DNA of 64,000 nt from Podospora pseudocomata (taxonomy: Eukaryota > Ascomycota > Sordariomycetes > Sordariales > Podosporaceae). Positions within the stretch are counted from its first letter, which is position 1. Each line of letters begins with the position of its first letter. Location: the NCBI RefSeq assembly GCF_035222375.1, contig NW_026946363.1:5146001-5210000 (forward strand). The letters are read 5' to 3'. This document shows, piece by piece, positions 44,501 to 55,819 of this stretch. Under the pieces are notes generated by a model that worked only from the letters and a program-made list of their open reading frames with translations, was not told the DNA's origin and ran no database searches. The translations under genes were made by a program, and so were the position numbers.

Positions 44501-47500
44501 TCTTCACTGTAGGGACGGTCAATATTGCCTCGGGTATTGAGTGAGTCTGTTGGACCTGATGTTGCGGTCGAGCTTCATACTGATGCCACTCACCTAGCGA
44601 CACGAATATCTTTAGGAATGAATCTAACCAACGGTAAGTCAAATTCGTCGGCTACCCAACAAGAAGGAAATATCAGCAGGCTAACAAGAGATAGCGGCTT
44701 CACCACCGAGGTCAGTGTTTGGCTTCCCTTGGACGGCTCTGACAATATCAGTGTTGTATATGTCGGTCCGGAGATCTGGGACAGACCAACGGCTGCCTGC
44801 TCGCCGCCTTGCGTTCTCGTATTACCCACGAGCACCCTGGACCAAGACACCACCATATCTCCGTCTGAATACACCACATCGCTGGAATACGGTCGCCAGG
44901 GCTCTTCAACCGGCCCCGGGGGACAGGTTATCACGACTTTTTATACCACTACAACCACCATTACTATCACTGTACCGCCCATTACCATCCCGAAAAATAG
45001 TGGCTTGCCTTACTCCAATGTCAACGTCACGCGAGGGCAGGGGGGAGGCGGCTTCATAGCGACCCCCAGAGTTGAGATCCCGCCCATTGGAGTTCCTCTC
45101 CCTGATGGCAATGGCGGCACCACCACCCGTCAAGTATTCCTTCCGCCCTGGCCTGATGTCAACCGCGGTCCGCCAGAGGACTGGGAGTATGATGGACCAT
45201 GGGGTAATCCTAGCCCTATCCCGAGTGGCGGCGTCGGCCAGGCTTTCCACACCCCGTGGTCGACGACGGTAACGGCCTCCGCGGCCACGGTCACGACCTT
45301 GACATTTCCGGCCATTGTACACCCACAGACATACCAGTGTCCTCCGTCAAGCGAGATATCCTTCAACACACCTCGCATGACTCTCACGGTAGACTGTCCT
45401 ACTCCGACAGAGTTCAAGTTTGGGTTCTCGTGCCCAACAACAAAGGTAGTGACGTTTCTGGGACCGTCAGCGGGAGTGTTTACAGTTGACTGCACAGTAT
45501 CATCAGTTTGGGACTTTCCTCGATTCCCGGAGCCAACACCTGGCCCTTCGGAATCAACAACCAGTGACGAGCCTCTCCCAGTGTGGACTACGTGGCCGCC
45601 TGGAGAGATCACGCCCGTGGAGAGAGAAGTCGAAGAGTCAGAGCCCGAGGATGACGGTACTTTCACATCTTGCAAGCTTTGGTTTTTCTTTTTCTGCATT
45701 CGCTGGGATAATATCAAGATCGGGGGGTGGAAGTGGACGTTGCCGCCTGGTATCTATCCTCCGTAAGTTGCTTCTTCATATCGAATCTCTAGACGAGATC
45801 TGAGAACTAACATGGCAAAACAGAGGGCCTCCGCCGCCCTTCATAAAGTTTCCCTTCAAGGTTGAAGGCACACTGCCGCCATGGCCAGAAATCACCATTG
45901 GCCGTGACAGGAAACTTACATACTCCAACGAACCTACGAGCTGCACCACCAAGTCGGCATCGCTCTGCACGACAACAACCATCTTTTCTGTGACCAAGAT
46001 TGCAGAAGACTCAACCCGGACAACAGCCACCGCCACCTCGCGACAGTGCGAGACGGTCAGGGGCTGCGATGTGACGGACCAGAACACGAGGACTGTGTCG
46101 ACTGCGATAGAGTCGTGCACGCCAAAGCCGAGAGTAAAAGCCCGAGACGGCGATGATCCCAGTCTTTTGAACCCACGACAGAACGGCAACGGCAACGGCT
46201 GCGGCAAGAATGCCATTGTGTATCCCAAGGATCCCAAGAGCGCGGGCGATATTCCGTCCTTGCTCAGCGCGTATGCCGGAAAATACGAGACGATCGGCGT
46301 CCCGGAGTTGAACATTGTCGGTTACTGGTGGGTGCCTCTGCTAGACGAGGAGACCATGAAGAGGTTGAAGAGTTCACCCTTTGTGAACGACGCCTATTAT
46401 TATCAAGACTGGAACAATGCTGGCAATGGGCCAGACAGGTCAGGGAATATCAATGGTGAGATGGCGCTACCCGCTCATTCCGAGGGTATTACTCACGATG
46501 ATGACGGTTGGACGTCGCTCGCGTCTCCTCTGTTCAAAAGAGCCCGCACGACTACGGCCACGAATTTTTGGGCGTCATCTATCGTGTCGCTCCCCAAAGG
46601 CTGGAACTGGCGAGAAGCGGGTACAGATTCATACGACTACAGCAATCTTGCCAATCCCTATCTGTATCAGTGGGATGACCAAGGAGGAAGCACGGAACAC
46701 ACCATCTACGTGACGGGCGAGGCGAGGGTGTGGACCGATCATCCCGAGTTCAAGGCATCCGAGGGATTTCAGGGTGAACTCGATATCGTGCTTCCAGGAG
46801 GCAAATACGACGTCGAAAACGACAAGGCAGACGCCTTTCATGGCACCTGTGTCGCTGCATATGCCATCGGAGCGAAGCTGGGCATCTGCAAGAAGTGTCG
46901 AGGTGTTTGGTTCGAGACGAAGCTATGGTCTACCGATGACCCCTATTTCAACCCGAACTTTGTACGCGAGCGCGGCATTGCCCATCTGATGGCCGCGTTT
47001 CGAGATATTCATCTCAGGGGAAACGCAAAGAAGGCAGTCATCAACATGTCGTGGTCGTACCCTCCGGGAAAGGCCATTCCGGCCACCCTCCAATCTACCC
47101 ACTGGGTCTTGACCGAACTGGACAAAATGGGTGTTGTGCTTGTGGCTTCATCGGGTAACCACGCACACGATGAGGGCAGGGAAATCAGCCGGTTTCCAGC
47201 TCGCTTCGCCAGTCCAGACAAGAAAAGAAACCCTTACGGAGAGATAAAGAACCTCATTGTGGTCGGTGCCACTCAAAACATCGGTATCGAATACACAAGG
47301 GGCCAGACATCCAATTACATGACCACCTTCGCCCCGGGCGAAAACGTCCCATGCACCAGCGACCCCAACGCCGCAGGCGACAAGTATTCCAGAAATATGG
47401 CGTCTGGCACCTCAGCAGCAGCGCCTCAAGTTGCGGGTTTGGCGGCCTACTGGCGCTCCCTTCCGTCTAAGTGGCAGACGCAGCTCGAGGAGCCAGCCAA

Positions 47501-48710
47501 TGTCAAGAAACTGATTCGGCTTTTCCACCGAAGATATGGCTTCTGGAACGCTCAGAGGGAAAAGAACTTTCCCATCTTGGCTCAGAGTAAGCCGGTAATC
47601 TGGAACGGCCAAGTCAAAGACAAGAACTGTCTCGTTGATTATGACACTCGCCAAACTTGGGACACCACCAAGGCCTGTCCAGACATTCCTGACCGGCTCA
47701 GCACCCTCCCTGAGAACCCTGGTGAGTCGGTAAACTGCAACAATCCGGCACCTCCACCCAACAGCAAGAGACAAGCCGGCAGCGGTGGTAGCTGTCCTTT
47801 TACCCCCGGCGGCTCCGGCGCAGAAAAGTCCATTGACTACCAGCCCAAACCCACACCCTCCCCAACCTGCCAGTCCAACAACTGCGGCGGCAAGCTCTGT
47901 ACCGGGTTCTTCTGCCGACCAAAGCCATCCGGTATCCCGCCCGATTATATGGACCCCAAAGATCCCAACGCCGGCAACCCCGTCCCTGTCACCCACATCC
48001 CGGGTCCTAACAAACCGACCACCACCCGTGGCGGGGGTGGCACACCCACCCCTTCCCCGGAATGTGACGACAAGTGCAAGCTTGACCGTGGCAACCCCTG
48101 CCGATGCGGCGACACTGGTTGCGATGAACAGTCTCCTGCGTGCTGCCACAATGCCTCCTGTCCCAAGTGTGACTGTCCCAAGAACGGGGATGGGTGCTCC
48201 AAGAACTCGCCAGCTTGTTGTGCGAGTGGGACTTGTCAGTGGCAGTATACCGGCGGCGGAGGGGGCTTGGAGCCAAACCCAGTTGATGAGCCCGACAGTG
48301 GCGCCAACAGAGTTGCCTCACCACCATCGTCGATGGAGACGGTGACGGAGGATCCCGAGCATGTTGATGCCGTGTATGAGATTTATTCGGAGAGGGATGC
48401 GAAGGGAGGGTTTGTGGTTAGTGGGTTTAGCGGGGATGTTAACGGGACGGTTGTTGGGATGGGCGGTGTGGAGCCGGATTGGGTGATGAGTGGGAATGGG
48501 ACATCGGGATTGGAGACGAGCTATAAGGGGGTTGTGGCGTATGGGAGACGGTGTGACTTTTTGGCGGGGAGTGTGAATGGGTATGAGGGAATGGAGAGGC
48601 CAGGGATGGTGGTTGGGGCGCTGACTTGTGAGGGGGTCGCGCCGGCTGTTTGTGTCAGGGGAGAGGGAGGAGGGGAGGTGAGGGAGGAGTTGGTTTGTAG
48701 GTGGGAGTAG
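41546..48710 (+). CDS. Giant secreted GH55 beta-1,3-glucanase / subtilisin-like fusion, 2196 aa
   Basis: Eleven exons: 41546-41656, 41708-42217, 42274-42419, 42475-42733, 42788-42913, 42978-43749, 43813-43987, 44040-44540, 44598-44633, 44695-45762 and 45824-48710. All ten introns are 51-64 nt with GT..AG ends, and every phase agrees. A signal peptide covers about residues 1-18. Residues about 130-870 form a GH55 glucanase with two pectate-lyase-3-like halves (VADYGADNTGESDAS and ATKEGIKNDGTGDQTLAI starts; NWYINQNQFFRQIRNF; GWRAGSQQYTARNLKFNGC). A Thr/Pro/Ser-rich linker follows, to about 1330. A peptidase S8-like domain has HGT at about 1574, the oxyanion Asn in SSGN at about 1680 and GTSAAAP Ser at about 1765, but no canonical Asp-Thr-Gly. 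The tail has duplicated cysteine motifs (SPACC). Two separate genes is the alternative, but no start codon with its own leader is evident before the S8 part. Confidence 0.8.
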
Positions 48711-48950
48711 AGGGTGTATGATACTGTCAATCTGTATGATGTTGCTGGAGATGGGGGAATTTAATAGATTTAGATGTAGAAAGAATGGATATATAACTTT
48801 GGTTTGTTGGAATGGTTGTGAAAGGTGAAAAGAGGGGAGCAGAAAGGAAAGCATCAAAGAGGAAAGAGGAAGTAACCTAGAAGCAGGACGGGAAGGAGCG
48901 AGGGCATTGTATCAAAAACCAGGTGACAAGACAGTAGGTATGAACTACCC
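48711..48950. other. Convergent 3' spacer
   Basis: The 240 nt between the GH55-S8 stop and the monooxygenase stop should hold both 3' UTRs. Nothing else was seen. Confidence 0.5.
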
Positions 48951-51028
48951 CTAATAGCTCCAAGGCCTCCTCCCCAACCTCTCGTTCTCCTCCGGCCTCC
49001 CCTCTTTGGGGATCTCAGCCTCATCCTCATTCAAATACCAACTCGGATCACCCCCTCTCTTCCCCTCCTCCGTTACAGTCTGGGTCACACTCCACCCATT
49101 CCCCAACCAACCCAGTCTATTATTCCCATCTTCCAACCCCTCATAGTCATAGTCCTCCCACCTCGGACTCCTGAGCGTCTCCAAAGCATGGAGCGTGCTC
49201 CCCGGCCAGAGACCGACGATCCTATCCCCCCTTTTGTACCAGGAATGGCACTTGTCCATGTAGACCGTGTTCTTGAAGTAAGCCTGGGTGTAGGACTCGA
49301 AATCGGCAACGCGTTCGGGTTTGGGCTCGATGGAGGCGTAGTCTTCTTTTTGGAGCTTGCGGATGTAAGAGGTTAGGTAGTCGACTAGGGCTTCGAGGAT
49401 TTTGGTGAGGGAGCCGAAGCCGATGGCGGAGTTGGGGCCGAAGAGGAAGAAGAGGTTGGGGAAGTTGTGAGTTGTGATTGAGAGGTAGGTTTCGGGGTGG
49501 TGGAACCAGTGTTGGGATAGGGTGAGGGAGTTGCGCCCTAAGAGGGGGAAGGGGGGTGCGGTGCCGACGTTGAAGCCGGTGGCGCAGATTATGGCGTCGA
49601 ATTCATGGTGGGAAGAGGGAGAGGTGACGATGCCAGTGGGGGTGATGGATGTTATGGGGGAGGGGATCACGGTTACGTTTGGCTCGAGGAGGGAATCCAG
49701 AAATCCGGGGCCGGGGGTTACGCGACGGCAGCCGGGGGCGAAGGTGGGGATTATGAGCCGGAGTAAATCGGGGCGGGAGGAGAGTTTGGCTGTCATGGAC
49801 GAGTGGAAGAAGGCTTGGGAAGAGATCTGGTCTGGGTGGGAGAGGAGGGTAGTTGACTGGATTGTGTTGCCTAGGTCTTCAAAGACTTTGCGGAATTTGA
49901 GGAAGAGTTGAGGGTCGGAGCGGAGGGTGGATTTTTGCTCTTCAGAGACTGGAAACATATCAGAGCTGGCCCAAAAGGGGGGAGGGATCGATGGATATAC
50001 ATTTTGTGACCTTGGGGTCGAAGCCGAGTTCTGCCATGCCTTGGTCACCGAATTCCGGAGAAATCCACGTTGGCGAGCGCATGAAGCATTTCAGCTGGGT
50101 GCCCGGGATCTTTCGGAGCTGGGGGATGATTTGAATCGCGGAGGAACCGTTGCCTATGACTCCGATGCGTTTGTTGCTAAAGTCATAGCTCGTGTCCCAG
50201 GCCCCAGAATGCATTATTTTGCCGGTGAAGGTGTCCAGGCCGGGGATGGAGGGCCAGGAGGGTTCGCTGAGCTGGCCGCGGGCTGTGACGAGGATGTTGG
50301 CGCTGTCGGTGAAGGTCTCGCCGGTTGTTATATTGTGGACTTTGACGTTCCTTTGCCAAACGTTAGTAAGGTGATCGAACCGGAAGGGGAGGGCATTTTG
50401 TCAATCTGCTGATGCGGCGAAAGGGCAATGTGTTAACGTGCTAATGTGGAAAAGGGGGCAAAACACAAACCATTTTTTGGCCACGTTATCCCATTCACCA
50501 CCTTCCACTCGATGACTGAGTTTGATGAATCTCATTGCCCCAAAGCGGGTAGCTACATCTTCAAGATACTCCCGTATCTCGCTACCAGGGGCATAAAGCG
50601 CGCTCCAGTTGGGGTTTGGGGCGAAGGTGTACTGATAGGAGTATGCTGTCTTTTGTTGGCTGCCATTCTTGGTGGTACGAGAGCAACTGACTTACAAGGA
50701 ACATCACAGGCCACCCCGGGATATTTATTCGCATGCCTGGACTTGTTGGACAACAGAACTTGAGATCAGGTATATGGAGGACTTACCACACTCCCCCAAC
50801 ACCATCCGCCTTCTCATACACCGCCAATTCCACATTTCTCAGTCGCTCGGGGATCCTAATCGCAGCCAGTATCCCGGAGAATCCAGCGCCAACAACGATA
50901 ACTCGAAGCGGACGGAGATTTTCAACAGGTGTATCCTTCAAAACGAAAGGCCTAGGCTCATGACCATTGACGCCATTGCCATTGACGGCACGTCCATTCA
51001 ACCCGTTAGGCTCCGCAGAGAGTGTCAT
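48951..51028 (-). CDS. Baeyer-Villiger-type flavin monooxygenase, 601 aa
   Basis: Exons are 51028-50787, 50736-50696, 50645-50471, 50350-50001 and 49948-48951. The first Rossmann motif is VIVVGAGFSGILAAIRI (FAD). Then come VWHANKYPGVACDVPSYSYQ and the fingerprint FTGKIMHSGAWD, matching the Baeyer-Villiger rule FxGxxxHxxxW. The second Rossmann motif is IGVIGNGSSAIQ (NADPH), and IICATGFNVG gives the late ATG-like motif. The family uses NADPH and O2 to insert oxygen into ketones or oxidise side chains, often in secondary metabolism or steroid and fatty-ketone catabolism. The third intron is unusual (GTTTGT donor, AAG acceptor) but restores the expected KKWNVKVHN. No backbone synthase (PKS or NRPS) lies nearby, so a secondary metabolite cluster is not supported. 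Confidence 0.92.
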
Positions 51029-51769
51029 TGTATGATATAGAAGGTTTCAAAACAAACTAAGGTACCTTGAGTAGAGATCATCGACAAAAGTAACAATACA
51101 ATCAACAACGCACAAGACACCATCTATATAAACTAGACTTCCATCCTTTGAGTGGGTGTCCTCATATATCCCTACATATATCCACCACCAACACCCAACA
51201 CGCAGAAGCATATCCGACAGTTAGGTTCGGTACACAGGTTACACAACCGGTGACCCTCACATAAACACGATCGAACTATTGATGCGTCCCCATAACCAAC
51301 ATGGTGTGGCAACCAATGGAACTTGTGGGTGGTCCTATATGCTTGGGATACCAACAGCCCAAAATGCTTCCTCATCATTGTGCCGAACAGTGCGTGACAA
51401 GTGATATGTCACCACCACCTTCATAGTCGTGCGGAGTAATGAGGAGGTGAGGGGCCCTCGATCCATCAAAACTCGGCAGTCAATATCGTGCCGGCAACAG
51501 ACAGCCGGGAATAAGCAAGCTTGCCACATGTAGTTGGAGACAAGTCTGGTACAAATATTCTTCAATTCCTCTTTAGCTATGTACTTTTGCTTTTTCTTGC
51601 TCTATAATCCAACATCGTCACGACTCGAGGTCGTTGACGGGTAACTCCAGGCTCTCCTGAACAGAACAAAAAAACAAAAGGGTATCGATGCCTGCTAAGA
51701 ACAAATTGCAAAGAAAAGAAATGGCGGGTGTAACGTATCAGTCAGAGCACCGCAAGGCACGCATCGTCA
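51029..51769. other. Promoter of the monooxygenase and 3' UTR of the CCCH gene
   Basis: This 741-nt interval separates two minus-strand genes. It contains a TATA-like element at 51125 and no supported gene. Confidence 0.45.
51125..51132 (-). promoter_or_regulatory. TATA-like element of the monooxygenase gene
   Basis: On the minus strand the sequence reads TTTATATA, about 97 nt upstream of the start codon at 51028. Confidence 0.4.
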
Positions 51770-53305
51770 TCATAGTTCGATGAAGTCCTTTTGCTCAGTG
51801 AAATCGAGACCACCAGTCTCATCCTCGCCAATGAACTCGTCAACCTCGTCCGAGTCCACATCATAGTCGTCGATAGACTCCCCATCGTCGTCGCTTGAAA
51901 CATCCTCCATCTCTACGTCTTCGCTCTTGGAGCTCGACGCTTTGCGAAGGACGCTTGCCCTCTCTCGGTGGGGGAGCTTACAACCCCGGATTTTACACGT
52001 GCCTGTGTTGCTAAAATCGGGGCACTCAAACACATGCCGCTCGGGGCATTCTGCACCTCCTTCGCAGTAGCCGTAGAAGCCAAAGGAGCGACATACGGGG
52101 GCAGCTGTAGACACTTTCACGTGAGCATACTTGCAATCAGACTTGGTGCAGCTATCTCGAGCATAGTGCAAACAGGCTGGGGTGCGCTCGGGGGTGGGGT
52201 CATGGGAGAGATCGCAGTCATCGCCGTTGGGGCAGCCGCCCAGCAAAAAGTCTTTGCAGATGGCAACCTTATGGGGATCGTGGGTATACCGGCACTGGGG
52301 GCCTTTGGCGCAGGAGCCTACAAGCATGTTAGATCGTTTCGCTGGGCTTACCGAACACCAATCAGGGTGACTTGGTCCACGGCGTCGGTCGAAGAATATA
52401 GAGTTACCCATCATCGAAAACTGTTTGCAAGGCACGTTGACTTTCTTCACGGTGCCAGATTGCCTGGATATGCTGTAAGTCAGCGGTCACACTTGACGGC
52501 TCGGGAAGACATACCGCTGGGCCTTGACAACGCCATGCCGATACAGGTTGCCGTTCTTGCTTCTGTAAAACTTGACACCGCCAACCACGGCCATCCTGGG
52601 GGTTGCCTTTGCCGAGTTTCCATCGCCTGCGCTGGGATAAGTGACTTCTCCGTCTCCAGTTGAACGTGAGCTTGACGCACCGGGAACCTTGACAAGCTTG
52701 CTGCCTTGTTTCGTCACGGTGAATTGGATGCCGTCAACGGTGATAACATATTTGCCGGCGGTTTTCTGATGGTTAGCTGTCTCATAGCCTCCATTGTTTG
52801 CCAATCGGTTGAGATGACTGATCAACATGGCGCGCTCTTGTCTGTTTTTCGCGGCGAGTTGCTGTTGCCGAGTTTGTTCCATTGCCTGGCGACGTGATGG
52901 TGCTTCCTGCTGGTAGACCGAGGAGTTGATGATCTGAAGATGGCGGTCATTCTTGTGGACCCAAGAACTGGTAGAGGTATCTGATGAAGCTCCGAGATCG
53001 TCGACAGATCTGCTTGACGGAGAGGCGCCATTCAAAACCAGAGTCCTGTTACGATGGACAGGCCTCGGGGCACCATGGTAACCACGGTACGGATGTCCGC
53101 GGTGGGATCCTCGGTAGTACCCTGTATCTTTGGGAATATCAATATCGGTGCGGCGGGCACTCTTCGAGTCGATGGACATACGGTGCTGGGCTCGGAAGGG
53201 CGGGGGAGGGATGAGGCCGGCCTGCTGATTCTTGTGTCGATTAACGCGACTGGCCAGGCGAGCGATCCTCTCCATGACCTCGCGGTCCTCGGCGGAGGTT
53301 GACAT
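51770..53305 (-). CDS. CCCH zinc-finger protein with five fingers (ZC3H3-like), 464 aa
   Basis: Exons are 53305-52515, 52463-52408 and 52317-51770. The N-terminal half is disordered (Arg, Ser and Gln rich) with a small ITVDGIQFTVTKQGSKLV block. Splicing across the second intron creates CKQFSMMGSCAKGPQC and so completes the first finger. Five CCCH fingers follow in tandem: C-x8-C-x5-C-x3-H, C-x7-C-x5-C-x3-H, C-x7-C-x4-C-x3-H, C-x8-C-x5-C-x3-H and C-x8-C-x4-C-x3-H. The tail is very acidic. Five such fingers in this order occur in ZC3H3 proteins (and CPSF30), which act in polyadenylation-coupled mRNA export. The second intron is 90 nt with no stop in frame, so retention would insert 30 residues into finger one. 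An N-terminal extension to 53371 starts at TTG and was not used. Confidence 0.9.
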
Positions 53306-53950
53306 GTTGTCGGTGGTATCACGTGTAGCGTATATTTCAAGGCTGTGGTAATCCGCGGCCAGTACCAGCAAGAGTCGAAAGTTGTACGCAAAAGCAAAGT
53401 TGCGATGATGGTCGAGAATGCGAATTCAAGTGGGATGAAGAGGGAAAGAAATCGGTGCACAGGGCAAGCGGGGAATTGTGGCCCAGCCAAATGGCGCTAA
53501 GAGCGACCAATGGGTTCTCGGGGTTTAGTGGCAACTGCCGTTGGCCTTGCGTCATCAACCGAGCGCGAGACTGATAAGAGCACGAAATATGATGATAAGC
53601 CCTGGAAGTTTCAAAGAGTAGCCGTAGTATACTTTGCTGCGTGGGAGCTTTACTGCGATGTGAAAAAGGCTGTTGTTGGAGAGTCGAGGATAACAAGGCT
53701 TGGAGCAACCCGATCCGTTGATCTCGGATCCGCATTTGTCCAGGGATTCCCAGCAGACAAAAGCCGCTAGAACCGCCCCACTTTCATCGCTACCGCTACC
53801 ACTACAGCAGCGCGTGCTTACCTCAGTGGCTGGCCAGGCAGGTCCTTGAATTCAAGCATCTTCTTTGTCTCGACATTCGAGACCATCAATTCTTGCGACA
53901 TCTCACCGCAGGCAGCAAACACGATTATTCCAACTACATCATAAGAAGCC
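53306..53950. promoter_or_regulatory. Divergent promoter region CCCH / TFIIF beta
   Basis: The 645 nt between opposite start codons must hold both promoters and 5' leaders. A 132-codon minus-strand frame (53337-53735) lies here but is not convincing. Confidence 0.45.
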
Positions 53951-55195
53951 ATGGCTGGATTTATCAAGACCGAGGAGCAGAAGCCAGTCAAGGCTGAGCC
54001 CGACGCGGCCAACGGCTCGCCGTTCATGGAGGACCTGCTTGACGAGTCGGCCGATCTCGAGTTCTACGACAAGTTTAAAGACTCTGCCGACACGTACGAT
54101 AGGATGTACCTGGCGCGTCTCCCCAGTTATCTATGGGAAGCTTGGTCGAAATTGGATGACGATGACGAGATCGAAATTGGCAAGATTCGACAGTTCCAGA
54201 ACAAGGACGGCAAAATGGTTGGTGTCCCTCTACTGCGCTGTCTCTCGCACTTTTACTGACATCTTGTGGTAACAGCAACTCCAGATGCTCCTTCACTCTA
54301 ACATTCAGCCACATCAAGAACTTCCCAAGGAGTACAATCTCGATGTCCACAACCCCGACGTTCACAACACCTTCGTCTTCACCGAGCAGGATCTAGGTAG
54401 CTATGCGGCCAAGAATAAGGAGAGGGCAAAGGCGTTGGCTGCCGGTATCCCGGCTCATCTTTTGCGTCAACAACAGCAAAAGCAGTCAGGAGAGTCGTCG
54501 GACCGAGGGAGAAGAAGCGGCCCATATACGCGGAAGGCGATTCCAAGTGAGCAGCCCCGCTCTTTCCTTGTAGGTTTTTGTTTGCTAACCTTTGTTTGCA
54601 GAGAAAACCAGAATTGCTGGCAGAATCAAGCACGAAGTACTTTGCACGCCCGCCGCCAACCCCGAGACCGAAAGATTTCTGTTCTCTCGCACGAAGAAGA
54701 CGCAAGAAACGAAGAAGGAAGTCAAGGTGTACGAGGCTGGTACCAACCCTCGAGGCTTGTCTGGAGACAAGGAGTGGGCTGGATATCTCGTATGTTTTCT
54801 TCGATGGCCCCCTTTAACTTGCCGCATCGCTAACAACCTCACAGAAAGTTACCGAGAAACCCACCAAGGCCAAGAAGATGGAGAACAAGACCGCGCGCTG
54901 GCCCGAGAACCAGCTCCTCGATGCCATCGCCGAATGCTTCGGCCGCCACAGATTCTGGTCTATCAAGGCTATCCGCGCCGTCATCCCACAGCCAGAGGTT
55001 TATTTGCGGGAGACCCTCGAGAAGATTGCTGTGCTTCATCGTTCTGGGTCTTTTGCCAACCACTGGGAGTTAAAGGCAGAGTACAAGAGCATGCTCAAGA
55101 CGGCGCAGCCGGAGGACGGTGCGGCAGCTCCACCACCCGATAACAACATTAGCGACGAAGAGGACGAGGACATCAAGATGGAGGATGTCATTTAG
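53951..55195 (+). CDS. TFG2: TFIIF beta subunit (Tfg2/RAP30), 358 aa
   Basis: Exons are 53951-54217, 54276-54546, 54602-54789 and 54845-55195. The N-terminal dimerisation domain contains MYLARLPSYLWEAW and DDDDEIEIGKIR, then LQMLLHSNIQPHQELPKEY. A linker with Lys, Gln and Arg follows, then KTRIAGRIKHEVLCTPA, a recognised TFIIF-beta block. The C-terminal winged helix is ARWPENQLLDAIAECFGRHRFWSIKAIRAV with PQPEVYLRETLEKIA. The end is acidic. TFIIF binds RNA polymerase II and helps it join the preinitiation complex. The first intron uses a weak GTTGGT donor, yet gives the expected join. The gene is divergent from the CCCH protein. Confidence 0.95.
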
Positions 55196-55819
55196 GAAAG
55201 ACATCAACAGTCAAGACGACACGGAGGATTTGTATAAACAGCCCTGGGAGATGGGAATTGGAGAAAGAGTTTTCAATCTTCAACGGCAGCAACATCTCGC
55301 CGTCGCTGCCGCCTCAAGGACGCAAGGCGCCGTCCTTAGGCACGCAAGTATGGGTAGAGAAAAATGAAAACGAGTGATACCCCTGAGGTGAGGAGAAGGA
55401 GTGGTCTGTTTTTTGTCTGCTTTGTACATTAATGCTGAAAGGGCGGGGGAGGGTGACACTTGGGCGTTTGTTGGGTTTGGCAGCGAACAGCTGCATGCCT
55501 TTGAACAAGGCAAACACACAGAATAGAGATATCTGGCATGGATAACACCAAGCGTGTGCTATGAAAAGTAACCATGTAGTCCAAGTGGGGTCAAAGGTTT
55601 TTTGAGTGTGTCTATAAATTGATCAACCCGTTTCCCGCTTTACATGCAGGCCAGGTTTGATTCTGCCGTCATCTCGCATTTGCTGCACATACAACGTCTC
55701 ACTACTGACTGACTACCTAAAACATTTTGTTTTTTTTGTTTCGTTCTGAATCTTTTTCTCTTCACAATACCCAAGAAACTTCCACCGCAACCATATACCC
55801 CGCATTTTGTCTGGAGAAA
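55196..55819. other. Spacer between TFIIF beta and the HAD gene
   Basis: The 624-nt interval holds the TFIIF beta 3' UTR and the HAD gene promoter. A pyrimidine-rich, T-rich leader directly precedes the HAD start codon. No gene was found. Confidence 0.4.

Noticed and set aside
48951-51028. Secondary metabolite cluster around the monooxygenase
   Set aside because: No polyketide synthase, NRPS, terpene cyclase or transporter lies within the window near it.
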